The notes under the pieces: model-generated
What the model saw: the letters and a program-made list of their open reading frames with translations, nothing else
Told to the model about the DNA's origin: nothing
The model's database searches: none
Made by a program: the position numbers and the translations under genes
Shown here: positions 12,701 through 24,080 of the stretch, in pieces
Layout of the letters: every line of letters begins with the position of its first letter
How positions within the stretch are numbered: position 1 is the stretch's first letter
Origin: Clytia hemisphaerica
Taxonomy: Eukaryota; Cnidaria; Hydrozoa; Leptothecata; Clytiidae
Reading direction: 5' to 3'
Length of the DNA stretch: 64,000 nucleotides
Assembly (NCBI GenBank): GCA_902728285.1
Contig: CACVBU010000982.1
Span: 441,912 to 505,911, forward strand

Positions 12701-15700
12701 GATTCCACCTATTAGAAGTGTCTGCCTTTTAAAACTTTTGAACTAGGAGCTCCGATTTTGAAATTAAGCCATGTCAGGGTGTCGAGAATATCAAATTTCA
12801 GTCGAGATTACATATCTAGAAATGCAAAAAATATAGAATTGTAACGGTGTGTCTTAACTTCGGTGGCCAGCTTGATATTAAATGTCCGCTGGAGAGGTAT
12901 AAAAAATTTGTCCGCTAATCAGAGGATCCTCTAATTGAGTGTCCGCCCTTTAGAACTTTTTTATGAAAATTTGACTAGTAAACGGCGGGGGGGGGGGGGG
13001 ATTTTCCACTAATCAGAGGTGTCAGCCTTTTAGAGTGTAGGATTTAATTGGAGGTGCTGTTGTAGGTTTTTTCCAAGTCTTGTTACCTTTCAAACAAAAT
13101 GTAAACATGAACGGTTTAAATGCCCCCCGTGGGTCTGTAAAGTTGTTAAATTTAGGTAATCCGATTTTAACTTAATCCCAGTTCAAAGCCAGTTTATAAT
13201 AATAACTTTTTAAGCTGGATGGAAATATAATCATGCTATGGAATAATGTAGAATGTATCATCATGATGGCTCAAAAAATGGTGAAATCTAGTTTCGAATC
13301 ATTATTTCAGATTTCTCAAATTGGCAGAAAGGCATCGATTACCCTTTGTTTAAAGATCTGGCTAAGGTTTGAGTCTGCAATCTGCATACGGATTCTCCAG
13401 TACATAGAGTAACAATAATTTCTGAAATCTATATATCAATAAAAGCCGTTCGGTGCTTTTTGTATAAAATATTTGTTTAACTGTAGGTAAATCACCTGGA
13501 TAAGGTACGCGAATCCATTTGGCTTGATTAAGAACTTCAAGATTGTGATCGGTCCTTGCTTCTGAACCTTCTTTGTATCCTCCTGCAGCTGTGATGATCC
13601 CCGATAATGCCCATGAAATCAAAATTGCTAAAATGACCTGAAAATCAATCATAAAAGTTTAATCACTACTGTTTACATTTTCATCATTATCTATGTGTTA
13701 CCATGGAAAAAACTGCTATTAAGTGACTGGCCTAAAGTCAGGAAATAAATTTTTTTCAGTAGGGCCCAGTGAAAAACACGCTATATCAACCGTTCTCTGG
13801 TTTGTGGGCTGTCACAAGATTCCCACATCAACAGGGGGATTTTTATTTCTAGAGAACGTTAGAAAATGTTAAGTGTTAGGTGACCAGTGGTCTAAATCTT
13901 AGATATATTCTACGTCAAAAATAAAGTAGATGAAAAAAACAATTTGAGCTGATAGATATATTACCGGAAACAATCTGAAGACGGCAAATTTTTTTCCCAA
14001 AACTTGCGAGAATAAAGCAATACAAAATACTGTCCTAAAATTGAACAGAAAAATATATGATGTATATACTGCAACCTCTCATTCTCTCGAATATTAAGTG
14101 ATCAAGAATTTTCTTCGATTATGAAATATTTGAATGGCAAAGTGTATTGTAGTCCTTGTAAAGATTTAAAGGGAGCCTATTTTTGCTTAATAGGAGATTC
14201 AAAGGTTGGAATCAAATTTGGTTGAATTGTATGGCTATAAGAAAATTTCAAATATAAAAACTGCAAAAAAGTATTAGCTTACAATGCAGCGATTCCCCAC
14301 TGTTCACCTATAAATGAAGAAAAAAATAACAATCCTAAAAACTTTCAATATATTTGCAACTTGCGGTGTTTCTGTTAGGAATAGTAACCCAGATATATGA
14401 ACAAGAAGAACTCGTAAATATCTACCTAGTACACGCTCTTAACGATCAACATATAAAGCATGACCAGGATTGGATTTTGACAATATGAAATTTTTAATCA
14501 TTTTATCTCCAAAATCACAATTATGGTTAAAATAACACCCCTGCCTCTATGACCCAGTGGGATCCACCCCACTCGTCACACCAGTGAAAAATATTCCCAA
14601 AAATCGCCCATTTTTTCACCCCAGTAGATAAATCACTCACCCCACTGGAATACTGTAACTGAAAATGACCCCATTGAAAGATACGAAGAATTCACACATA
14701 CCCCACTCAAAATTTTTTTTTGACGTACCCCAGTAGAATTCTCACATCAAAAGTTCACCCCACTAGAAACTCCCCTTTTATTTATGGAATCCACTTTTTG
14801 AATTAACGAAATGCACAAAAAAAGGCTCAATTTTTTCGAAACTGTGTAGACTAATTGTCCATATCACCGCGTTGTCAAAAGTAGTAGCAAGTTATGATCT
14901 AAACAGATGGTCTAGAATATATCCGATATGTAAGAAAGTCCTTTATCTTTAATAAAAAGACAAGAGCAAAATGTTTTTCCGTTTTTCAGTCAAGTTTCAG
15001 TAGAATATTTTAAAATTTTGTTGGTCAATTTTAAAATCATTCGGTCAAAAGTTAATAAATTCATTTATCTTTCCATTGATCCATCTTTTAGCTTCCCCTT
15101 TGCCCCAATTTCCCCACTTTTTCACTTCAAGATTGACGTTGTATGGACGTTGAATGAATGTCGCTCTTGCAAAATCGTTTCCCCTTCGGGAGACGTCTCG
15201 CAAACGGGATTCGTCTCCCGATCGAGGTATATTGCCCTATTGTTAGTAATGGATGATGTTTCGTGTTTTTATGATTAAAAGTCTTATACCTCACCGTTTC
15301 AACGCGGTTGAAAATATATTCCCTATCAGTAGCCTCAGATAGCGGTAACAACGACTCCGCGCTACATTTTATAATTTAACATTTGACTAGCACTGCTAGC
15401 TACTCTACCTCAGAATAAACTTTCAGAAAGATTTTCTTCACCCCAGCGATAATCAAGCAAAAATTGGTCACCCCACTCAACTTTTCGGGAAATATCTTGC
15501 ACCCCAGTGAAGTTCAGATTTTTCACATCCCACCCCACTGGATGTTTTACACCCACTGGGGCACAGAGACAGGGGTGTAAAATATGTTGACATTTCTAAG
15601 TATTTTAGCGTTTTTTCAGAAGAAGTTTGACGAAAAATTTTGTCAAAATTGGAATTGCACACATGAGGTATTATAGTCAATATCTGATGTATCTCCGACA

Positions 15701-18700
15701 TCGGAACGAAAAAGGTTAGGACAAAAACAGTTACTTTTTACTTTTTATATTCAACGGAATAAATTTTCAACCAAAACCATCAGCATGGTCGTTCATAACA
15801 CGATCCTATCCTTCCGTCTCTCTTTCTATTCCATCTACCACCAATTAGGGCTGCATGTCCGGCGGAACAACCGTAAAAGTGGAGGGGGTTAAAGACTCAA
15901 AATGAGATAGAATTCGTCAGGGATTGGAGAAAAAAAGTCTATTTAGCTCAAAAGTGTGGAGACTGAAGCCTCCCCAGCCTTTCTGCTTCCACCGGGCCTA
16001 GGCTTTAAACTCCAGTCGTATATATTTTACCGCGTTTACTATCCCTCTAACGCATCGTCTAAAAAACCACTTACTTGCAAAACTTCCAGCAGCACCAAAC
16101 AAGGCCAATCCAACCAAAGCGATGGTGGGAGCGACCGTCAAAGGACCAATGAATCTCATCACAAACCCTATGATACCTGTACAGCCCACAAATACTTGAA
16201 ATAAAGATGACACTGCTATTGCTCCTTGAATCTATAAAAAATAGATACATTTTGGTACACCTGTGGCGAATCTAAAGTGTTCAAGATTTATGACAGGGAG
16301 TGTTTCTTTTCACCATACTCCTTATAAGGGAATAAAGACTCTCAGTCATAAACTTTTGATCTTCTCAGATCTGCCACTGAGCAGGACTATACAGTGCGTG
16401 ACATGAACTTTAGCTGGAGATGTGCCCAGTTTTCTTTGGTTAGGGTATTTTGCTTCATTATTTTGAAATAATTTTCAGTCAGGCTGGTTGGCACAGCCTT
16501 AATAATTCTTTTTGTGAGTCTCACCTATAAAACTTGCCGTTTAACAAAATTCGTTGAGAGTTGGTATTTTTTGCGAGAAAGGAACCTTTTTTCGTCAGAG
16601 AATATAAACAGAAGGCTACAAGCTGGTGAGATCGCATTATTTCTGTACAACCCCAACAACTTTGACTGGATGATGAGGGTTGAAAATAAATGTTTGATAA
16701 AATAGTGAAAAAGCGATACCTCTCGCATGCCGATCTTCCAATCATAGTCTAAAAGTTAAAAGAAAGAAATATAACAATAATTAATTCCTCATCAACCACA
16801 CATTTGACCCTCTTATAATTTTCCACTGATAACTTTCAAAAAAGATGGCAGAAAGGAACCAGATATCGAACATTTATACCCAAGTAAGTGTGTGAGTCCG
16901 TTTATCTTGTTGCTGTCAGTTTAAGTCAGACGATCAAATCTAAGCTGCTCTATTTTGGTGAAAACCTAATTTTTCTATCAAAAACCTTAGAGGATTTCAA
17001 ACTTGGCGATAAGGCAGCGATTTTTTAATTTTGGCGACTTGCAGGGAAAATTGATGCTTTTTGGCCTAAAGATGAGTATTTTAGACAAAACGGGTATTTT
17101 TTATAACATCATTAAAAGTTTAAATTTTGACAAATAAGCGATTTTTTAAGTCCAGCTAATTCCAGAACTAATTCACCAAAATTGGTCCCCTTAAGGTAGC
17201 CTGTGGCGACCAGACCATACCCTTAAAACCTTTGGCTTGGATTGGACAACGAAAATGGTCTACCGAATGAACGAGCCGGCCACTGACATCCACTGTTGGC
17301 AGTATCAACATATTTTTCCGCTGCAGAGTCGACATACAACTTAATTGACAGGAGTGAATTTTTTCGATATCGATTTTAATTTTATTTTTATCTTATTTTA
17401 GTAGTCTTCTAGTTTTCCTATTTCTTTCTTTTTCCTCGTTTGTTGCTCACTCAGGGATCACCCAAAAATATTTTTTTATTATTGATAAGCTATATAAAAG
17501 CTATATTTAAATGCTTTGAAAACAAAAACATTGTAAATATTATAGACCTTGTAGAATTGTACCATATTGTTTGTGATGAAAGATTCTAATAAAAAAAATA
17601 TATAGAGCAGCTCCAGTAGAGCAAGCAATAAAGAATTAATTACTTTAATTTTTTTGAGATAATCATCTCAAGCTGTTTTAAATTAGAAAGATTTGACCAT
17701 ACTCGGAGGTATTAATTTTTTTTTCGTTTGCATGCGCACAATAGTAAGTCAGATAATTCCATTGAGTTTCCAGCCCGAAGGGCTAGAGGCGAAACTTTAA
17801 CCCTTCTCATGCAAGAGAAATTGAAGCCACTTATTTCCCATCCCAAACGCGTATAGAACGCGCCGTTATCATGACCACGGATTGTATCTAGCGGTTTGTT
17901 TTGGAAGACTACATTTTTTGAAATCTAGCGATAGATTTTAGTTTCAATCCAGCGTTTGTGTAAAGACTACGCGCGCGGGCTCTCTGGATGGGAAATAAGT
18001 GGTTTCATTTTCCATCCAGGAGTCTTGCCTCTAGCCCTTCGGGCTTGAAACTCAATGGATAATTCGATTTTAGCCTGGACTCTTTAATTGATAATTGCGC
18101 GCATAAGCCCCGACAAAGTCAAATTTTTTCGACCAGTTGTGTTTTAAAAGGCCCATCACGCTGCCCACTGGGCTAATACTTTAACACTCACCCGGGACAG
18201 TTCCATTAACAGCAGTTGGACATTTGTATTCCGGGAGGTTTAAAATTGCAATGGTAGGCCCGATGAACGAAAATGTTGCTCCTTGAACGATGGGCAATCT
18301 ATAGAAAGAGAAAAATAGACATATTATCATACTTAGACGATAAGACAACTTGGAGGCCTTCGTCAACAGTCCATTGCTCAGAGCACCCCTCATTCTCAAT
18401 TCGTAAAACATTGAACAAATTTTGAGTCGACAGGTATACAGCGTTTCTACTCGAACACACCCCTATCTCGATGACCCATTGAGAGTTTTTTTGGAAATAG
18501 TGACAAAATGAGAAAGCTAAATTCCAGTGAGGATGGAAATCTTTTTGATACAAAAAGCCTTGAAATCCAGTTGGCATTCTTCCGAGTTCTAGTGCCGCAT
18601 TTCACTTTTTGTAGGAGTTAGCTTTCCGCAATGAAACTATTTTCGCCGCTGGGAACGATTGTTTATGGATGAAATGATACCAGGCCCGGCGGAACAACCG

Positions 18701-19974
18701 TAACAGTGGGATGGCTGAAACCTCAAAATGAAATAAAATCCGCTACGGATTTGAGAAAAAAATCTCATTTGCTCAAAAGTGGGGAGACTGAAATCTCCGC
18801 AGTCTCCTCGCTTCCACCGGGCCTGATACGGGACATTGTTTGAATGTTCATAAAACGTTATTTGGATGTCTATGGACGTCATATAGATGTTGCTAAGACG
18901 TTGTTACCTTGTTCCAAGACATGATTGTATGAGAGTTGCGATACCAGAGACAAGGAAGATGGTACTGATGAGTTCACTCTTGGCAAGATTGTTGTCAGCG
19001 ATACATAAAGGACCAGCAAGGATGAAGGGTACAGCAATAGTTGATCCAAACATTGTCATGTATTGCTATGGACGAAAGAGATAAATAAATTATCAATTTT
19101 TTTGACAAAATCGAAGCCAGTCTCTTTAGTTCGCTTTATGATTCTGATAGTTCTCACGAAAAGTTAATCGCTGTATCACATCCATTAGTAAAATCGAAAG
19201 TTGCAAATGGTTCTTGGGTACAAGATTCGCTACAAATGGTTCTGGGTTCCGGGTTCGTCTTTTGGTACACCTACATGCTCTAGAGCCGCTGTTGATGAGA
19301 TTCCTTTCACATTGATTGTAAAAGAAAAGTCATGTTGTTCGGAAAAAGTGAATTAATTTTCTCTGGAATTTTAAGAATCATGAATCGCTAAAATAGAAAC
19401 CATTCTTTTCAATTATGGGTCTGGATGAAAGAGATGAGAGATGAGAGCTCCTTCGATGGACGACGGAAGGATAGCAGTCACTAGACGATGATAAGGTATT
19501 CACTGCGTTGAAATGACTATGTCAATTCGTGCTCGTGGCACATTGAGCTGATTGTAGAAACTATACTCGAACATTTCGGGAGGACAGTGCATCTTCGTAT
19601 GGTCGATTCGAACAACGCCGGATCAGCCATTAAAGGTTTCAATCCAATAGGCCATTTCACAGTCGAAATGAATCATGGGTAATCAGGACTGATTACGCTC
19701 TAGTAACGACTTCCAGTTGGCTGGACGCAAAAATCTTCAACATTTTTCAAAACTTTTGACCAATAGTAGATCCTCATTAGTGCGCAGTGGTCCTGATTAT
19801 CCATTACGCTTTGAAACTGTAAGATGGCCTATTAAAAAGCATAAGATTTCGAACCTGAAAACCGAGCACGATGGCCAGATACCATGGTGGATTATCATTG
19901 ACTTTGTAAATAACATCGAATTCTGTATTCTGAGGTTCATCAGCTCCTTCTTCTTTCTTTGCTGATGAAGCCAT
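9785..19974 (-). CDS. SLC23-family nucleobase/ascorbate transporter
   Basis: Twelve exons in transcript order: 19974-19855, 19065-18908, 18298-18192, 16748-16720, 16231-16075, 14307-14283, 14034-13965, 13637-13496, 12635-12471, 11828-11740, 10617-10347, 10086-9785. They total 1635 nt (544 aa), and all phases agree. Family hallmarks are [11 protein letters not shown] (TM1 region), [85 protein letters not shown] and [11 protein letters not shown]. It is a multipass membrane carrier; relatives move ascorbate or nucleobases with Na+ or H+. Two diagnostic positions differ: the TM1 'QH' motif reads QQ, and the NAT signature N-x-G reads N-I-A, so substrate cannot be assumed. The N-terminus ([14 protein letters not shown]) is cytosolic. 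An in-frame upstream start near 20025 is possible, but a TTTAG acceptor at 19992 favours the ATG at 19974. Untranslated upstream exons were not found. Confidence 0.93.
10249..10320. repeat. Fragment of the CCGCCAAATT repeat family
   Basis: Diverged end of the 4392-4844 type (CCACCAAAATCCTTTCCTTTAATGTA) in the last SLC23 intron. Confidence 0.5.
11103..11345. repeat. Dispersed repeat shared with 20.4-20.9 kb
   Basis: TTTTTGCATCTTTCTC...AAAACGTCATAACGA and CATCAAAATACACTTATCC occur here. At 20433-20893 GATGACGTTTTAAATTG-like and CATCAAAATGCACTTATCC sequence occurs partly inverted. GGCACGGTGG near 11130 pairs with CCACCGTGCC near 20862. Confidence 0.5.
12178..12256. repeat. Fragment of the TTTTGGCGGGAA/CCGCCAAATT family
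   Basis: Contains TTGGTGGGAATTTGTTTTAGCGAATGG-type sequence and ends CCGCCAAAATTTCTTC. In an SLC23 intron. Confidence 0.45.
14533..15580. mobile_element. 1.05-kb TIR element with CCCCACTGG word run
   Basis: Left ACACCCCTGCCTCTATG ACCCAGTGGG is inverted at the right (CCCACTGGGGCACAGAGACAGGGGTGT). Both ends iterate CCCCACT/CCCCAGTAG words. The centre (15150-15350) is GC-richer, unique sequence with a short inverted CGGGAGACG/CGTCTC block. No transposase ORF. In the SLC23 intron between exons 5 and 6. Confidence 0.7.
15857..16000. mobile_element. Short GGCCCGGCGGAA element, copy 1
   Basis: Starts TCCGGCGGAACAACCGTAA and ends GCTTCCACCGGGCCTA. About 80% similar along its length to 18681-18824. 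In SLC23 intron 5. Confidence 0.65.
17150..17205. repeat. Fragment of the CCGCCAAATT repeat family
   Basis: Ends ACTAATTCACCAAAATTGGTCCCCTTAAGGTAG, matching the terminal AAGGTAG of the 4392-4844 element. Confidence 0.4.
17759..18058. mobile_element. 300-bp GCCCGAAGGGCTAG MITE, copy 1
   Basis: CCATTGAGTTTCCAGCCC then GAAGGGCTAGAGG at the left is inverted at the right (CCTCTAGCCCTTCGGGCT, then GAAACTCAATGG). Further in, CCACTTATTTCCCATCC pairs with GGATGGGAAATAAGTGG. In an SLC23 intron. Confidence 0.8.
18681..18824. mobile_element. Short GGCCCGGCGGAA element, copy 2, with target duplication
   Basis: CAGGCCCGGCGGAA...TTCCACCGGGCCT, 144 bp, flanked on both sides by GATAC (18676-18680 and 18825-18829), a 5-bp target-site duplication. 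In SLC23 intron 2. Confidence 0.75.
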
Positions 19975-20144
19975 TAATGGATCTTTGAATTCTAAAGAAA
20001 GCTTTTTAGAGTACAGTGAGTACATTCTCTAATTCGAACATTTGTTGTTCGAATCTTTCTATGATTTAAAGACAGTAAGACATTGTGCCCCAAAAATGTA
20101 AAGGCGAAAAATAAAGCCCATGATTCCAAACTTTCTCTAAGAGG

Positions 20145-20807
20145 CCCCCAGGGGTAACTTTGATCACGAATATCACGCAGTTTTTTGTCTTAAATCACGA
20201 TCACGAAAATCAACAAAAAAATGGCTAATCATGCATCCCTTTCAAAAAATCCAAATCAGGTATCACAGCTCAAAAAATTTTCAAATCACGATCACGTTTG
20301 GCCCTCTCATTACGAAACCAAGGAATTATTATAGACACTGAAAAAACAACTGACTAATTTTTGCCAATTTCTCATGTACAAGCTGTGTCCACAGTAATGA
20401 TATTATTGTATTCATTCTTCAACCATCAAATTAATTTTCATTGCATTTTAATTGCATTTTTCATCAAAATGCACTTATCCATTTCCCAAATGAAACTTTA
20501 ATTCTTATTCCTTCGAGAGTCAAATTCATCTGGTGATTTGCTAATGATATGTCGTTATGACGTTTTAAATTGCGAGAAAGATGCAAAAACATTCCACGAG
20601 ACCCTCCAAGTGGTTTGCGTGAGGACGTGATAGGGTCTTTTTTGTAGCGTGATTACGTGATTTGGGAATTTTCTTTCGTGATTCCGTGATGAGAGTCAAA
20701 ACGTGATCGTGATTACGTGACTTGAGAAATCTTTTTGCTGATTTTCGTGATTGCGATTGAAAACAAAAAAGTGCGTGATATCGTGATCAGAGTTACTACT
20801 GGGGTAC
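20145..20807. mobile_element. Foldback element of degenerate CACGATCACG/CGTGATCGTG words
   Basis: The left end (CCCCAGGGGTAACTTTGATC) is inverted at the right (GATCAGAGTTACTACTGGGG). The left arm runs TCACGAATATCACGCAG and similar; the right arm runs CGTGATTACGTGATTTGGG. The centre holds a repeat shared with 11.1-11.3 kb. No coding capacity. Confidence 0.65.
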
Positions 20808-21478
20808 AAAAAACTATGTACAAAAAAAACCGAAAATTTTCAAACTTCAAGCTCGTAAAATCCACCGTGCCACAGTGTGCCATCTATAAAAATTCCATGC
20901 CGAAACTGAACATCAAAATACCATTTTGCTCTTTGCAAATGTACATACGTTTTCAGATACCCGTCCAGTAGTGTAGACAAAGGGGGAGAAACATTTGCTT
21001 AGGAGATCAGATTAAAAAAAAGATAGTAATTATGTTTTTATACCACGAATAGGTATTGCTTTATTGTAAAAATCTGCTCTCCTACGCAGATCGTTCTTTA
21101 CCCCTATCTACGCTACTGCTATCTGAGATGATCAAAATTATTTGATTACAGTATAGCCTGCAATCGGCTTTAATTTGGTAATCAATGGGTTCCATTGTTT
21201 TAATTGTTGCAGTAAAGATAATGATTTGATAGGCTCCTAAATGAGACAATACAAAGAGTGATAATCTTTTACAAGCTTCTTTTTTATAAGAAATTCTCAA
21301 AAGTTTTTTTGAAGCCTTCGATGTTCTTAACCTTTGAGATTGAAACGCGTCAATAAAACGGAGAACCAAAATTTCAATAACAAAACTCTCTTTAACCCTT
21401 TAAGTGCCAATGTCGTATATATCAGACATGGGCTAGCAGAAAACAAAACAATCAAAAGTGAGCCTTTTCAGCGAGATT

Positions 21479-23092
21479 TTAAGGTGGTAGTTAACTGAGA
21501 AATGGAAAAAGTCATTTTTTTACTTTTTTTGTAATAACTTTTGAAATATCTAAGATATGTCAATGAAACTTTCCACAATGGTAGTAAAACTATTAACAAT
21601 GAAAAATATGAAAAAAAAATTCTAAAAATAGCACAGACGGGGGTGATACTGACTAGGGGGTAACGTACTATAATTTTCTCCATACAGGTTTTTAAAGACT
21701 TCTAAAACGTTTTAGCAAAAGATTTTTGGTATGGTGGTTGGTATTCATCAAAGGCAGAGGATAAGTGAAAAAAAAAATTTAAATTCTTTTCCAGGGGGTC
21801 TGGAACCTAAAAAACGTAATTTTTGAGATTTAGAACCAATGACAGATTTTTTTGAATTTTTTCTTCACTTATCCTCTGCCAAATGGTACAAGAAACAACC
21901 CCTGAAAATTTCATGGAGCTAGCACTTGTCAATCCCGAGAAAAACCTGCATAGGCGTTGGCAAACCCCCGGAAACGCGTTTTGAGAAAATCAAGAAAAAA
22001 GACAAAAATGCGTATTATTTTAAAGCTTGAAAGCTCTTTTAAAAAATTTCTTCACTGAATAGTCATCAAACCATACAGGTTTCATAAATAAAAGAGAAGA
22101 ATTTCATAAAAATTGATAAATTATCCAAAAATCAACAAAAACATGTTGCGCTTAAGTCACGTAAACATAATAATTAATAGCAAAGTTTGCGGTGATCTTG
22201 CGAAAACATCAAATTTGGGTGGAAACTGCCAGAAAAATGTGACCAAATGTTCATTAATAGTCCAGGGTGACTCTCTGTAGGTATAAAACTTTTCTGATGC
22301 ATATTTTTATCCATATAGACTTGAATTGACAATGAGCGGACTTGACCGAAAGCGGTTTGAGTGGTCAAGTGTCAGATGACAATGCGTGTCTCGAGAAGTT
22401 ACTTCCAGTTCATTAAAAAGCACATTTCCATCTTTGTTACATCATGTTGTGCTTGGAAATATCTCATTTACATTTAACTTCACTACAAAACATAATGTCA
22501 GTCACTAAAAGCGCGATGTTGATGCCCAAAACAAAATGGCGACAAATTGAAAGTTTTTCGCAGAAATCCTACAACATAACCAATGTACAGCAACTTTCTA
22601 GCTTCCTTAGAGTCTATTCTTCATTTAAATGAAACATTTCCATCAAAGAGATTAAGTTTCGATCTAAAACTTGCAGAAACTTGCCAAATATTCTGTAGAA
22701 TCATGCTTACAGCTCTGTTTTTCGGTTTGTTTATATATATTGCACTACTGAGGCTACCATCTTTAATTTTAAGGATGACGTAATGCCACGGGAAAAAACA
22801 TTTTGACGCTCGAAAAGGGCGTAAAAAGAGCTTTCTTTTGGCGTATCACATTGCTATGTTCCGGCCAAGATTGAAGAAATAAGTCCTAAGCAACGGGATT
22901 TTTTCTGTTGCTAGGGCGATTTTTCAAGCACCCAGCAGGATAAAAATGCTCACTGCAGCCTGAATGATAAAGATATCGCTCTGAAATTTTCAGGAGATGT
23001 TCAGAAAGGCCTAAGGATCTCGAAACTTCCAAAAACCAAAATTCGACAATTTTTTCGATGATTTTCCATTTCTCAGTTAACTACCACCTTAA
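21479..23092. mobile_element. 1.6-kb element with about 30-bp perfect TIRs and TTAA flanks
   Basis: The left end TTAAGGTGGTAGTTAACTGA, continuing GAAATGGAAAA, is perfectly inverted at 23062-23092. Both ends sit at TTAA, which may be a palindromic target site as for piggyBac-like elements, or part of the TIR. ORFs inside are at most 71 codons and show no DDE or DDD transposase motifs, so it is non-autonomous or decayed. Confidence 0.75.
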
Positions 23093-23969
23093 GCTAAAAA
23101 GTAAAAAACAATGCTAAAATTTGACAAAAATCCACTTTTTTAAAATTTTGACCATTTTTGATCAACGAGTGATCCAAAAACCTCCAAATTTGGCCTTGAT
23201 TAACTTGATTCTATCCTCCAGCGAATTAGTTTGAAGTTTTACCACTGTCCACCTTTCTGTCATTCAGGCAGGTCTGCGCAGCGATATTTTCTCAGCGACC
23301 AAAACGCTCGAGCCTAACTAAGTGGATAACAACGTTAACTTGCTTAGATAAATTTACGAGTCAATCATTTGAATATTGCTTCTTAAAAAACTGTCTGTTT
23401 CTTGATTCCTTTTTATAAAATTCTTTGAAAAATCCTGCATGTCCTTGGTAAGATCAGCTCAAAATATCGTACCAAAGACCCCGCACAAAGAAGTTGGATG
23501 CCCTTTTGATAAAGCATGATAATATTAGTTTGCATATTCATAGGTGGTTTTAGACCACGTCGAGTTTGGGGGGGCTATTGTGAGCTAGTTGATCTCAATC
23601 CTTGCAAAACATATATATCTGTCTAGAAAAAAATTCACAGAAATTATACCTTCTTCCATTTTGCAAGTCATTTGCTGTAAAACTTGTGCTCCAAAAACTC
23701 TTTTTTTTAACTCAAAAATAAGCTGCAAACCACAAAATATTTCTCAGTTCACAATCTATCAGATAATTTTTAAGACACTTTCCTATCTTACATGACATAA
23801 AAAGATAAAAATCCGATTTTGCCCACTCTGTGATATTGTAATATAGATTGAATCATTTTTCTTGCATTAATTAAAAATATGTTACCCTATTTAATTGTGA
23901 GGTAGAAAATGTCATTTATAGTTACGCTGTATACATTATGAAGCCAATTAAAGGATAGTTATTTTCGAA

Positions 23970-24080
23970 AAAGTCCGGTATTTCGGTATTTCATGAAAAG
24001 AGTACGGTATTCCGGTATTTGAAATGCTACCGGTGACGTTAAATTACCTAAAAATGCTTTGGTATTTCGGTAACTTTAAA
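23970..24080. repeat. Degenerate CGGTATTTCGG word run
   Basis: GGTATTTCGGTATTTC, GGTATTCCGGTATTTG and GGTATTTCGGTAAC follow one another, the same style of word iteration as other elements here. No clear termini. Confidence 0.4.

Noticed and set aside
22174..22783. ORFs of 62-66 codons inside the 21479-23092 element as a transposase remnant
   Set aside because: No DDE/DDD triad context, zinc-finger or helix-turn-helix pattern is visible in any frame.
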